A stretch of 64,000 nucleotides of DNA from Algoriphagus terrigena DSM 22685 (GTDB taxonomy: Bacteria > Bacteroidota > Bacteroidia > Cytophagales > Cyclobacteriaceae): positions 248,001 through 312,000 of the forward strand of contig NZ_AUBW01000003.1 in NCBI RefSeq assembly GCF_000429445.1, given 5' to 3'. Of the stretch, positions 1 to 8,638 are shown one piece after another. The position numbers and the translations under genes are program-made. Each line of letters starts with the position of its first letter. The stretch's first letter is position 1. The notes under the pieces were generated by a model. That model did not search any database and was not told where the DNA came from. It saw only the letters and a list, made by a program, of their open reading frames with translations.

Positions 1-221
1 AAGTCTGCTCCATCCTGAATCATTTTTTGCGCAGCGGAAATAATCATGTCGACATCTCCACTCATCCGACTTCCTGCAAAAAATGAGTCCGGTGTCAGAT
101 TTATTATCCCCATAATCTTGGGTTTGTCTAGGCTGACAAGCCTTCCCTTGATTTGAATTGAATGTTTTTGGGAAAATAATTTATCTTCGGTCGAAGAAGA
201 CGGACTTGATCCGGGAAGCAT
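1..221 (-). CDS. folP: Dihydropteroate synthase, N-terminal part (cut by left edge)
   Basis: The enzyme condenses p-aminobenzoate with 6-hydroxymethyl-dihydropterin diphosphate in cytosolic folate synthesis. Only the first 73 codons are in the window. Residues 36-47 read IMGIINLTPDSF, the first-strand signature of the dihydropteroate synthase TIM barrel, followed by a helix (SGDVDMIISAAQKMIQDGAD) of the expected type. The start is the ATG at 221-219; the serine-rich first ten residues are a variable extension. It lies head to head with the DUF1599 gene, with only 14 bases between the two start codons, so each promoter must overlap the other gene. The family assignment is firm although the C-terminus is unseen. 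Confidence 0.93.
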   Translation of the reverse strand, partial: MLPGSSPSSSTEDKLFSQKHSIQIKGRLVSLDKPKIMGIINLTPDSFFAGSRMSGDVDMIISAAQKMIQDGAD

Positions 222-235
222 TAAACTAACTTATT

Positions 236-814
236 TTGAAGACTGGAACCAGCAACGAATATAATCAAGTAATTGCCCGATGTAAAGAATTGTTCCGAAA
301 GAAGACCTTGGATTATGGGACAGCCTGGAGAATTTTGAGGCTTTCGTCGATTACTGACCAGATTTTTATCAAAGCCCAGCGCATCCGGTCGATTCAAGAG
401 AAAGGCAGCCAAAAAGTCGATGACCCCATCGTAGATGAATTTGTCGGTATCGTCAACTACTGCCTCATTGCGCTGATTCAGTTGAGTTTGAAAGACGACG
501 ACCGGATGGAGATTCCCTATCAGGAACTGGAGCCTGTCTATGACAGATGGTCAAATGCCACGAGGGGTCTGCTGGAAAACAAAAACCACGACTACGGTGA
601 GGCATGGCGGGATATGCGGGTGAGCTCGATGACTGACATTATCTTGATGAAGCTGTTCCGGGTAAAGCAAATTGAAGACAATCAAGGCAAAACGATCGTC
701 TCCGAAGGAATTGAAGCTAACTATCAGGATATGATCAACTATTCTGTTTTCTGCCTGATCAAACTGGGATATCATGAGATTGAGCATGACAATGAACGCC
801 ATTCGGCTGGATGA
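236..814 (+). CDS. DUF1599 domain protein with internal duplication
   Basis: A 192-residue soluble protein of the DUF1599 family (Pfam also calls this a nucleotide-modification-associated domain); biochemical role unknown. It is two tandem copies of one unit: residues about 19-83 and 111-178 share the pattern DYGxAWRxxRxSSxTDxIxxKxxR. The first start codon in frame is TTG at 236; the preceding codons are CTT and ATT, and a stop lies at 227-229, so no ATG is possible without truncating the first repeat. The next gene starts 51 bases downstream on the same strand, so this gene, the DoxX-like gene and aroK probably form one transcript. The same neighbourhood (folP, DUF1599, DoxX-like) is familiar from other Bacteroidota. 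Confidence 0.85.
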   Translation: MKTGTSNEYNQVIARCKELFRKKTLDYGTAWRILRLSSITDQIFIKAQRIRSIQEKGSQKVDDPIVDEFVGIVNYCLIALIQLSLKDDDRMEIPYQELEPVYDRWSNATRGLLENKNHDYGEAWRDMRVSSMTDIILMKLFRVKQIEDNQGKTIVSEGIEANYQDMINYSVFCLIKLGYHEIEHDNERHSAG

Positions 815-865
815 TTTTTCACCACGTCGGATTCTATCAGTCTCTAAAAAACAAGCAATAAACTC

Positions 866-1963
866 ATGAACAAGCAAACCTTACTTTGGATCCTTAGACT
901 GTTGGTCGGAGGCCTTTTCATTTTCTCGGGACTTATCAAGGTCAACGATCCGGTGGGTACAGCGATCAAGTTGGAGGAATATTTCGATGTGTTTTCCAAT
1001 GATATTGCAGGATTCTTTATCTATCTCAAACCTCTTGCGCTCTACATCGGCGTAGTGTTGGTGGTGGCGGAAGTAGTCTTGGGCGTGATGTTGATCTTGG
1101 GAGTCAAGTTGAGACAGACCGTCTGGGCCCTGGGACTGATGATCTTGTTTTTCACCTTCCTGACGTTTTTTTCAGCCTATTTCAACAAGGTAACGGATTG
1201 TGGATGCTTTGGCGACGCGATCAAGCTGACTCCTTGGGAGTCTTTCTATAAGGATATTATCCTTCTGATCATGATTACTGTTTTGTTCATTTTCAGAAAA
1301 GACCTTCCGGAGGAAACTCCCAGATGGGCTGGAATTTCGGCTGTCTTGACTTTGGTAATCTCCCTGGGAATTGCCGTTGTGGCAATTAGAAACCTGCCTT
1401 TCATTGATTTTCGAGCCTATAAAAACGGCGTAAACATTCCAATAAATATGCAGCCCTCGGCCCAGCTTCAGTACACTTATGTCATGAAAAAAGGGGATGA
1501 GACCTTTGAGTTTGATCAGTATCCGACTGACGAAAGCTATGAATTTGTTGAGATGGTATTACAGAACCCGGATGCCCTTCCGAAGATCTCTGACTTTGCC
1601 GCCTGGAACGCAGAAGGAGACCAGTCTGAGTTTCTTTTCGCAGGCAACAAGGTTATCATTCTCAGTAGCAATATGTCCAAAATGGCTGATTCAAACTTGG
1701 ATAAACTGACCACTTTGATCAAGGATCTACAAGGCGCTCCGGTGGATGTGATCTTCATGGCTGCGGCTACGCAGGAGGAGATTGATGCGTTTTTATCTCA
1801 GCAGAACTGGAGCGTGATCGGTCTGCAAGCTGATGCAACGGTCGTTAAGACGATCATGCGGGCGAATCCCGGAGTCATGATCTTGAAAGATGGCGTGGTA
1901 ATGGAAAAGTATCACCACAACAATACTCCCGAGGCAACAGATGTCTTGGACTTTTTTCTATGA
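866..1963 (+). CDS. DoxX/MauE-like membrane protein, BT_3928 type
   Basis: A 365-residue inner-membrane protein. Residues 1-175 hold four or five hydrophobic segments (about 7-27, 54-78, 84-105, 128-143, 155-175) with a DCGCFGD motif after the third, which is typical of DoxX/MauE-like proteins linked to thiol chemistry. Residues about 190-365 form a soluble domain whose layout (strand KVIILSS, strand VDVIFMA, PGVMILKDGVVMEKYH) suggests a thioredoxin-like fold without a CxxC active site; that part is inference. It follows the DUF1599 gene and overlaps the aroK start by four bases (ATGA), so translation of the two is probably coupled. Substrate and partner are unknown. Confidence 0.85.
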   Translation: MNKQTLLWILRLLVGGLFIFSGLIKVNDPVGTAIKLEEYFDVFSNDIAGFFIYLKPLALYIGVVLVVAEVVLGVMLILGVKLRQTVWALGLMILFFTFLTFFSAYFNKVTDCGCFGDAIKLTPWESFYKDIILLIMITVLFIFRKDLPEETPRWAGISAVLTLVISLGIAVVAIRNLPFIDFRAYKNGVNIPINMQPSAQLQYTYVMKKGDETFEFDQYPTDESYEFVEMVLQNPDALPKISDFAAWNAEGDQSEFLFAGNKVIILSSNMSKMADSNLDKLTTLIKDLQGAPVDVIFMAAATQEEIDAFLSQQNWSVIGLQADATVVKTIMRANPGVMILKDGVVMEKYHHNNTPEATDVLDFFL

Positions 1964-2490
1964 GCAAAGACCTGAAAGTAGTTTTGGTAGGTCTACCGGG
2001 GTCTGGAAAAAGCACCTTTGGACGCCAACTGTCGCTGGAGTTGAAGTTTCCATACTTGGATCTGGATCATCAGATCGAGGAAAAATACCAAATGAAGATT
2101 CCCGAGATTTTTTCCCAGCATGGAGAAGGTAAGTTTCGGGAGTGGGAGACGGAAACGCTCGCCGAACTTCTCCAGCGGGAAGCCTCTTTTATTCTGGCCA
2201 CTGGGGGAGGAGCGCCCTGCTTCAATGATAACATGGATCTGATCAACGAGTCGTCGATATCCGTGTACCTCGATGTGCCCTTGGACTCTATCTCCGATAG
2301 ATTGCGAGCTTCCAAGGTTCAGAATCGGCCGATGTTCCAGGGTTTGGACCAGGGAGAGATCACATTAAAACTCAAAAGCCTGCTTGCTCAGCGGGATTTT
2401 TTTTACAGTCAGGCAAAAATAAAGCTCAGCGGTGAAGATTTCTCCGCTGAGCTATTGATGTATGAGCTGATCAATCAGCTTAAAAGCTGA
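1960..2490 (+). CDS. aroK: Shikimate kinase
   Basis: Phosphorylates shikimate at the 3-OH with ATP in the chorismate (aromatic amino acid) pathway; cytosolic, 176 residues, the normal length. Visible motifs are the Walker A loop GLPGSGKST (11-19), the shikimate-binding DLD (34-36) and FRxWE segment (59-63), GGG (82-84), and the lid arginine in NRPMF (122-126). It overlaps the stop of the DoxX-like gene by four bases and its own last 11 bases overlap the 3' end of the convergent outer-membrane protein gene. Confidence 0.95.
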   Translation: MSKDLKVVLVGLPGSGKSTFGRQLSLELKFPYLDLDHQIEEKYQMKIPEIFSQHGEGKFREWETETLAELLQREASFILATGGGAPCFNDNMDLINESSISVYLDVPLDSISDRLRASKVQNRPMFQGLDQGEITLKLKSLLAQRDFFYSQAKIKLSGEDFSAELLMYELINQLKS

Positions 2491-3994
2491 ATCCGACTGT
2501 CAAAACTCCTGAGGTGATGCTGTTTTTCATCTCGGTGACGGGTCCATAGTTAAAGCCATTTTCATCCAGCACCTGATAGCTTCGGTATAGGCCGCTATAC
2601 TGTTGATTAACTACAGCCAAGTCGATGGAGAAGGCGTTTATCTTGGCGCCGATACCCCCGCTGAACTGCTGGCTGCTTTGGTCGAATCCGGGGGAATCCG
2701 CATAAGGGTCGCCAAAATAGCCATATCCAGCTCTTAGTCTCAGGACATTGAATCTGGCTTCAACCCCGATTCGGTAATTGATGGTGCTTGAATAGATGGA
2801 CTTGATTACCTCATTGTCAGGTCCCTCATTGAAATCGTTAGAATTGATCCTTCCTGCGCTGTAGTCCACCCAATCCACATCTGCAGAGATGAAGCCGTTT
2901 TTGCCGACAAAGAACGTGGCGCCACCACCGATCTTAAGTGGGGTATTGAGACCGTAGTTGCTGATGACGAGATCGGAAATAGCATCCTGCTGTCCAAGCG
3001 TGATGTCCTCTTGTTCAAACCGATAGTCGTCATATATAGCAGTCATCGCAGCTTCATATTCCTCATTCAGTGAATACCAAGTGGGCGATTGGAACACGAA
3101 GCCGAGGTTCAGATAATCGACGGGCTTGTAGATCAATCCAAGATTGAGGTTAACGCCGATCCCGTTGATATAGAGGTTTTCTCTTAAAGTTGAGCTTTCC
3201 AACGGTTCGTCGATAAATTCCTCATTGTAGGTTTTGAAGGATGAGAAATTAAGACTTCTGATCCCCAGCCCACCACCTACAAAGATCTTGTGATTGAAGT
3301 TGGCCCCGTAGGAAAAAGTCATCTGATTGGCGCTTCCCTCCTGGGTGATGTTTTCATCCTGAAATGGTAGCCCCAAAACAAATGAGTCATAGGTATCGGG
3401 GTTCTCTATTGGATTTCCATTCTCGTCGAATGCAACAGGGTTGATCTGGTAGGTCTGATAGGCCAAGCCAGTCAAGCCGTAGTTTTCAATTTGGCTTTCC
3501 GGAATTCCGAAGGCGTCCTGCAGGTAGAAGTCAATAATGGAGCTTTCGCCCAATTCGTCTGAATAGTAGCCATACTCTGTGTTGAAGTTGGCTAGTCTTT
3601 GAAAACTAAGTCCGAAAGCTCCCCCTTTGAAAGCGCTGGATTCCATATCTCCCTTGGGACTTGCCATCACGTAGCTAGCGTTTGGTACGCTGAAGTTGGT
3701 GGTGTTGTAAGTCCTGGACTGGTCTAGATATTTGGTGTCGACTTTCCAATCCGAATAACCGAGACTCAGGCTTATTTCAGACTTTCTGAAGAAGCCCAAA
3801 CCGGCCGGGTTTCCGGCGATATTGGACACATCTCCGCCTAGTGAATACTGCGTACCTCCAATTCCAATTATTCTTGCTGAACCTGAGGGGTTGGTGCGGC
3901 TGAATCGATAGGCATCTTCGTAGTAGCCGCTTTGGGCAAAAGCTCCTAGGATAGTAAACGAGCTGAGGGTGAGAAAGACTGTCAGAAACCTCAT
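2480..3994 (-). CDS. Outer-membrane beta-barrel protein, OmpP1/FadL-like
   Basis: A 504-residue exported protein. Residues 1-20 are a signal peptide ending FAQ. The mature start (YRFSRTNPSGSARIIGIGGT, then GDVSNIAGNPAGLGFF) is the conserved N-terminus of a large Bacteroidota group usually labelled OmpP1/FadL/TodX-like transporters, and the rest alternates short polar and aromatic strands up to a terminal Phe (GVLTVGFSF), as expected for an outer-membrane barrel. The cargo cannot be read from sequence; hydrophobic compounds are the precedent for FadL. It is convergent with aroK (11-base overlap) and lies downstream of the lipoprotein gene on the same strand, 78 bases away. Confidence 0.8.
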   Translation of the reverse strand: MRFLTVFLTLSSFTILGAFAQSGYYEDAYRFSRTNPSGSARIIGIGGTQYSLGGDVSNIAGNPAGLGFFRKSEISLSLGYSDWKVDTKYLDQSRTYNTTNFSVPNASYVMASPKGDMESSAFKGGAFGLSFQRLANFNTEYGYYSDELGESSIIDFYLQDAFGIPESQIENYGLTGLAYQTYQINPVAFDENGNPIENPDTYDSFVLGLPFQDENITQEGSANQMTFSYGANFNHKIFVGGGLGIRSLNFSSFKTYNEEFIDEPLESSTLRENLYINGIGVNLNLGLIYKPVDYLNLGFVFQSPTWYSLNEEYEAAMTAIYDDYRFEQEDITLGQQDAISDLVISNYGLNTPLKIGGGATFFVGKNGFISADVDWVDYSAGRINSNDFNEGPDNEVIKSIYSSTINYRIGVEARFNVLRLRAGYGYFGDPYADSPGFDQSSQQFSGGIGAKINAFSIDLAVVNQQYSGLYRSYQVLDENGFNYGPVTEMKNSITSGVLTVGFSF

Positions 3995-4072
3995 TAAATG
4001 ATTGTTTGATGGTAAGGAATTAACGGCGCAAACAGATTTTTGTGCAGAATTATTTCAAAAAAAAAGGGGAAA

Positions 4073-5431
4073 TTAATTCCCCCTTCCTCCTCTGGATCCA
4101 CCGACGCTTCCGCCGGAAGATCCTCCTGAGCTTCTGCTCGGAGCACTAAAACTGCTACCTCCTCCAGTACTTGTTCTGCTTGGTGCGCTGAATGTGGATG
4201 AGTTATTATTTGACCTGCTCGGTGTCACCGATCTATCGTAAGAAGGCGATGTTGATCGGGTGTTGTAAGAAGGTGAAGAGCTTCTGTTATAAGAAGGAAC
4301 CGTGCTCCTGTTGTAAGAAGGGCTGGAGGTTCTTGTGTTGTAATTTGGATTTGCGCTTCTGGATGGGCCAGTATAATTTCTGGAGCTACTACCCGGGCTG
4401 CTGGTCATAGAAGGTCTGGCAGATGGAATAGAACTCCTCGATCTTGTACTCACGGATCTATCTGCCGCTGCAGAGTTAGTGTTTCTCGTAGTGGCCACTC
4501 TGCTTCGGCTTGAATTATAGTAGTCGTTTTGGGAGCTGCCGAAGTCTCGGCTTGCCGTTCTTGCGTTATTAGAAGATACCAAGCTTCTTGATGAGGAATT
4601 TACAGCGTTGGCACTATTTCTTGCTTGTGCTCTTGCCGTGTTTGGCATTACACCTGCTTCGGCGCCTCTGACACCAGTATTGGTGAGGGAAGAACCCCTA
4701 GTTGGTCTGGCTCCATACACGACTCTGCGGTCCCCATACTCTCCACCTGGCAATACATAAGAAGGGTAGCCAGGGTAAATCGGGTTAGAAGCGTAGATTG
4801 GGTACCCATATCCAGGATACATTGGATAGCCGTACATAGGATATCCATAACCATACATTGGATAACCGTACATCGGGTAGCCATAGCTTGGATACATCGG
4901 ATATCCAAAGCCGAATCCGATGCCAATGGACAAGCCGGGCATGAAGCCCATGCCGTAGTTGAAACCCATGTAAGGAGACATTCCCATTCCATAGGCACCA
5001 TATCCAAATCCTAACCCCAAGTTAAAGTTCACATTTGGAGAGTTACTTCCGCTTTCGTTACCTGAGCTGGTGTAGTTGTCGTAGGCATTTACATTGCCGG
5101 TTGCAGTTTGGTCTCCAGCAGACTCGTCAAAGTAAACTACGCCATCTTCTGATGTGGTCGCATCTTCTGTAGCCTGATATCTGGAGATGTATTCTGGATT
5201 GACATTTCTCGAGCTGAAATTCTCCTCGGCCAAAGCCGGTTCTTGAGAGATGTTTTTGAAAGACTCCGGATTGTTGTTTGCCACGGCAAACTCAGTGGCC
5301 ATCTTTACGTCCGATGCCATGAAATACAGATTGTCGTCAGCACCGCTTGAAGCTATTTTATTGGAACTGCAAGAAGATATTGCGACTGATCCGACGAGCA
5401 ATGAAGCGATAATGAGGGGTGATTTCTTCAT
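4073..5431 (-). CDS. Low-complexity Tyr/Pro/Gly- and Ser/Arg-rich lipoprotein
   Basis: A 452-residue exported lipoprotein of unknown function. The ATG at 5431 is preferred over an in-frame codon at 5470 because it gives a compact SPII signal (MKKSPLIIASLLVGSVAISSC). After an ordinary acidic section comes a glycine/methionine/tyrosine stretch, then about ten repeats of a YPMYGYP type unit (coded by about 4750-4910), then a Ser/Arg/Pro-rich tail with SPSYNR/TSPSYDRS repeats ending in GGSRGGRGN. Such a tail is disordered and probably sits at the cell surface or in the matrix; this is inference. It is divergent from proS, with 121 bases between the starts. Confidence 0.75.
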   Translation of the reverse strand: MKKSPLIIASLLVGSVAISSCSSNKIASSGADDNLYFMASDVKMATEFAVANNNPESFKNISQEPALAEENFSSRNVNPEYISRYQATEDATTSEDGVVYFDESAGDQTATGNVNAYDNYTSSGNESGSNSPNVNFNLGLGFGYGAYGMGMSPYMGFNYGMGFMPGLSIGIGFGFGYPMYPSYGYPMYGYPMYGYGYPMYGYPMYPGYGYPIYASNPIYPGYPSYVLPGGEYGDRRVVYGARPTRGSSLTNTGVRGAEAGVMPNTARAQARNSANAVNSSSRSLVSSNNARTASRDFGSSQNDYYNSSRSRVATTRNTNSAAADRSVSTRSRSSIPSARPSMTSSPGSSSRNYTGPSRSANPNYNTRTSSPSYNRSTVPSYNRSSSPSYNTRSTSPSYDRSVTPSRSNNNSSTFSAPSRTSTGGGSSFSAPSRSSGGSSGGSVGGSRGGRGN

Positions 5432-5460
5432 AGAAGGAGTTGATTGTTGCTTTGTTATAC

Positions 5461-5508
5461 GGGCTGACAATCCAGAGGTTATTCTTTTTGGATTATATTT
5501 GCCAGCCC
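5461..5508 (+). promoter_or_regulatory. Candidate proS promoter (TATATTTG) inside a short dyad
   Basis: TATATTTG at 5494-5501 matches the Bacteroidota -7 box TAnnTTTG exactly, 51 bases before the proS ATG. No good -33 TTTG is found at the usual 19-base spacing. The box lies in the right arm of an imperfect inverted repeat, GGGCTG (5461-5466) against CAGCCC (5503-5508), in the divergent lipoprotein/proS spacer. Confidence 0.45.
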
Positions 5509-5552
5509 TAAGTAAGCAAATTTAAGGACATTTTAATATTCTATCCAACCAA

Positions 5553-7034
5553 ATGAGTAAAGGACTTCCAAAGCGCAGTGAAGATTATTCCCTGTGGTAC
5601 AATGAATTGGTAAAAAGAGCTGACCTGGCGGAAAATTCTGCAGTGCGGGGATGTATGGTGATCAAGCCATATGGATATTCCATCTGGGAAAAAATGCAGG
5701 CACAGCTTGACATCATGTTTAAAGAAACAGGTCACAGCAACGCTTATTTCCCGCTTTTTATCCCCAAATCTTTTTTGAGCAAAGAGGCTAGCCACGTCGA
5801 GGGGTTTGCGAAAGAATGTGCTGTAGTGACCCACTATCGTCTGAAAAATGCCGAGGACGGTTCAGGCGTGATCGTGGATCCGGAGGCGAAGCTTGAGGAG
5901 GAACTTATCGTTCGTCCAACTTCTGAAACGGTGATTTGGAGTACCTATAAAAATTGGGTTCAGTCCTACCGTGATCTTCCTTTGCTGGTCAACCAGTGGG
6001 CAAACGTGGTCAGGTGGGAGATGAGAACGAGGCTTTTTCTCCGAACGACAGAGTTTCTTTGGCAGGAAGGTCACACGGCCCATGCCACGGCAAAAGAGGC
6101 GATGGACGAAACCGTCCAGATGATGAACGTCTATGCCCAGTTTGCTGAGGAATTTATGGCTGTGCCAGTGGTTAAAGGTCGGAAAACCGAAAACGAACGA
6201 TTTGCCGGAGCAGACGAAACTTTTTGCATAGAAGCAATGATGCAGGATGGAAAGGCGCTTCAGGCAGGTACTTCCCACTTTCTAGGGCAGAACTTTGCGA
6301 AAGCTTTTGATGTGAAATTTGCCACCAAAGAAGGTGGATTGGAATACGTTTGGGGGACTTCTTGGGGCGTCAGTACCCGACTGATGGGGGCGCTGATCAT
6401 GGCGCACTCGGATGACAATGGCTTGGTTCTCCCTCCAAAGCTGGCGCCTATCCAAGTGGTGATCGTGCCAATTTATAGAGGTGAAGCGGAGTTGGAAGCG
6501 ATCTCTGTGAAAGCAAAAGAAATCATGGCGGCACTGAAAAAAGTTGGTGTCTCTGTGAAGTTTGATGACCGTGATACCCAAAAACCAGGATGGAAATTTG
6601 CTGAATATGAGCTGAAAGGAGTGCCGCTTCGAATCGCTTTAGGTCCTAGAGACCTTGAAAACGGTACGATTGAACTTGCCAGAAGAGATACGCTGACCAA
6701 AGAAACCTTTGACTTGGCTTCCCAGCCTATTGCTGACAAAATCACCGGACTGCTCGAAGAGATTCAGGACAGTATCTACAGAAAGGCCTTTGATTTCAGA
6801 GCTTCTGTGACCACCGAAGTGAATAGCTGGGATGAGTTCAAGCAATTATTGGAAGATAAGGGTGGTTTCGTCTCCGCGCACTGGGATGGCACGTCAGCTA
6901 CCGAAGAGAAAATCAAGGAGCTCACCAAGGCAACGATCCGCTGCATTCCGCTGGATAGAAAAGAGGAATCCGGTGTCTGTGTCTATACGGGAAGCCCGTC
7001 TGCAGGTCGAGTTTATTTTGCAAAAGCATACTAA
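5553..7034 (+). CDS. proS: Prolyl-tRNA synthetase, short archaeal/eukaryal type
   Basis: Charges tRNA-Pro with proline in the cytosol. At 493 residues it is the short type 3 form without the bacterial editing insertion, the usual kind in Bacteroidota. Class II motifs are clear: RPTSET (121-126), motif 2 [18 protein letters not shown] (158-175), and the [14 protein letters not shown] segment near residue 270. An anticodon-binding domain (VVIVPIYRG onward) and a C-terminal zinc-type domain follow, ending in Tyr as in this family. The gene has its own candidate promoter and is followed by a strong terminator. Confidence 0.97.
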   Translation: MSKGLPKRSEDYSLWYNELVKRADLAENSAVRGCMVIKPYGYSIWEKMQAQLDIMFKETGHSNAYFPLFIPKSFLSKEASHVEGFAKECAVVTHYRLKNAEDGSGVIVDPEAKLEEELIVRPTSETVIWSTYKNWVQSYRDLPLLVNQWANVVRWEMRTRLFLRTTEFLWQEGHTAHATAKEAMDETVQMMNVYAQFAEEFMAVPVVKGRKTENERFAGADETFCIEAMMQDGKALQAGTSHFLGQNFAKAFDVKFATKEGGLEYVWGTSWGVSTRLMGALIMAHSDDNGLVLPPKLAPIQVVIVPIYRGEAELEAISVKAKEIMAALKKVGVSVKFDDRDTQKPGWKFAEYELKGVPLRIALGPRDLENGTIELARRDTLTKETFDLASQPIADKITGLLEEIQDSIYRKAFDFRASVTTEVNSWDEFKQLLEDKGGFVSAHWDGTSATEEKIKELTKATIRCIPLDRKEESGVCVYTGSPSAGRVYFAKAY

Positions 7035-7038
7035 TATG

Positions 7039-7069
7039 AAACCCGGATTTTTCCGGGTTTTGTTTTTTT
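7039..7069 (+). terminator. Rho-independent terminator of proS
   Basis: A perfect stem of nine pairs, AAACCCGGA against TCCGGGTTT, with a four-base T loop, followed by TGTTTTTTT. It begins five bases after the proS stop. Confidence 0.9.
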
Positions 7070-7135
7070 ACAGCGTTAGTTTCTCTTGCATTGTTGTATT
7101 TTAGGCCTGATTCTACGCTATCATCTCCCGGACGC

Positions 7136-7594
7136 ATGACAATTCTGATTTTGAGCACTCTTTTGATTTTGGGTTTGATTTTGATCCTAATAGAGGTCTT
7201 TTTGATCCCTGGAACCACTGTAGTAGGAATCGTTGGGTTTCTGGTCAGCCTTGCGGGTGTTTACTATGCATTTTTGTCGTTTGAGACCGGTACTGCGCTT
7301 TGGGTTACTGGAATCGCGGCTGTCGCAAATCTTGCGGCCATTTGGTATGCATTTACTTCGGACGTTTGGAAGCATTTTTCCCTGAAGAGTACTTTGAAAG
7401 GAGGAGCTTTTGACGGGAGAACTCTTGGATTAGCCGTGGGAATGATCGGCAAGGCGATTTCTGACATTAAGCCGTTTGGCAAAGTAGTCTTTGGAGACCA
7501 GATCTATGAGGTGAAATCCGAAGAAGGCTTCATAGAAGTAGGCAAAGAGGTCAACATTGTAAAAATTGACAACAATAAAATTCTAGTTAAATAA
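7136..7594 (+). CDS. NfeD family membrane protein
   Basis: A 152-residue short NfeD protein. The ATG at 7136 is chosen because it places the first membrane segment (MTILILSTLLILGLILILIE) at the N-terminus; an in-frame TTG at 7091 would add 15 unlikely residues. Three hydrophobic segments (about 1-20, 28-48, 55-75) are followed by an OB-fold domain (KPFGKVVFGDQIYEVKSEEG), the part that interacts with flotillin/SPFH partners. It sits six bases before floA, the standard NfeD-FloA pair, which organises membrane microdomains. Confidence 0.9.
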   Translation: MTILILSTLLILGLILILIEVFLIPGTTVVGIVGFLVSLAGVYYAFLSFETGTALWVTGIAAVANLAAIWYAFTSDVWKHFSLKSTLKGGAFDGRTLGLAVGMIGKAISDIKPFGKVVFGDQIYEVKSEEGFIEVGKEVNIVKIDNNKILVK

Positions 7595-7600
7595 TACATT

Positions 7601-8611
7601 ATGGATCAATCTAGTTCTATGTTTTTGCTGGTCATTGCTTTTGCAGGGATCATCGTCTTATTCATCTTTTTGTATTTCGTGCCGGTCGGGCTCTGGATCA
7701 CTGCGCTGTTTTCCAACGTTCGGGTCGGTCTACTGGAACTTGTCGGGATGAGGTTCAGAAAAGTTCCGCCCGGTGTGATTGTGAATTCCCTCATCACTGC
7801 GACTAAAGCCGGTCTTGAACTGACCACCAGTGATCTGGAGACGCACTATCTGGCAGGAGGAAATGTGCCGACTGTGATTAGGGCGCTCATCTCGGCCGAT
7901 AAGGCAAATATTAATTTGTCGTTTAAGCAGGCCACTGCGATTGATCTTGCGGGACGTGATGTGTTTGAAGCGGTGCAGATCTCGGTAAATCCAAAAGTAA
8001 TCAATACACCAAATGTTGCCGCTGTGGCAGCAGACGGGATTCAGTTGGTCGCCAAAGCAAGAGTAACTGTCCGCGCAAATATTGCTCAATTGGTGGGCGG
8101 TGCAGGTGAGGAGACTATCCTTGCCAGAGTAGGAGAGGGCATTGTAACTTCCATCGGTTCGGCCGCCACACATAAGTCTGTACTTGAAAACCCAGACAAA
8201 ATCTCCAAACTCGTACTTAGCCGTGGCTTGGATGCAGGTACCGCTTTTGAAATCCTTTCGATAGATATTGCAGACATTGACGTCGGAGCCAACATCGGAG
8301 CAAAACTCCAAATCGACCAAGCCTCTGCCGACTTGAAAGTGGCTGAGGCCAAAGCTGAAGAGCGAAGAGCGATGGCTGTGGCCCTGGAGCAAGAGATGAA
8401 AGCGAAAAATGTAGAGATGCGCGCCAAGGTGATCGAAGCTGAAGCTGAAGTTCCCAGAGCATTGGCGGAAGCTTTCCGCAACGGAACACTTGGGGTGATG
8501 GATTACTACCGAATGGAAAACATCAAATCGGATACGTCGATGAGAGAGTCGATAGCCAGTTCAGATAAAGACTCGAAAGATTCGGGATCTGGGAAATCGG
8601 AAAAGAAATAG
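7601..8611 (+). CDS. floA: Flotillin-like protein FloA
   Basis: A 336-residue SPFH-like scaffold protein of the FloA (YqeZ/UPF0365) family that assembles into membrane microdomains. Residues 7-30 are the membrane anchor hairpin. The conserved core follows: [39 protein letters not shown], and a C-terminal Ala/Glu-rich coiled coil ([20 protein letters not shown]). Length and motif order match B. subtilis FloA closely, apart from a Ser/Lys-rich tail. It follows nfeD by six bases and ends at a bidirectional terminator. Confidence 0.95.
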   Translation: MDQSSSMFLLVIAFAGIIVLFIFLYFVPVGLWITALFSNVRVGLLELVGMRFRKVPPGVIVNSLITATKAGLELTTSDLETHYLAGGNVPTVIRALISADKANINLSFKQATAIDLAGRDVFEAVQISVNPKVINTPNVAAVAADGIQLVAKARVTVRANIAQLVGGAGEETILARVGEGIVTSIGSAATHKSVLENPDKISKLVLSRGLDAGTAFEILSIDIADIDVGANIGAKLQIDQASADLKVAEAKAEERRAMAVALEQEMKAKNVEMRAKVIEAEAEVPRALAEAFRNGTLGVMDYYRMENIKSDTSMRESIASSDKDSKDSGSGKSEKK

Positions 8612-8638
8612 AAAAGGGAGCGTCAAGCTCCCTTTTTT
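8612..8638. terminator. Bidirectional terminator between floA and the WG-repeat gene
   Basis: Perfect ten-pair stem AAAAGGGAGC / GCTCCCTTTT with loop GTCAA, with A and T runs on both sides so it works on both strands. The stop codon of the convergent minus-strand gene (8623-8625) lies in the loop. Confidence 0.88.

Noticed and set aside
4750-4910. Regular repeats that could look like a CRISPR array
   Set aside because: They are in-frame coding repeats (YPMYGYP units) of the lipoprotein, without spacers and without cas genes nearby.
7730-8392. A 220-codon minus-strand open frame
   Set aside because: It is antisense to floA; composition is Cys/Ser/His-rich in the way typical of reverse-strand shadows.
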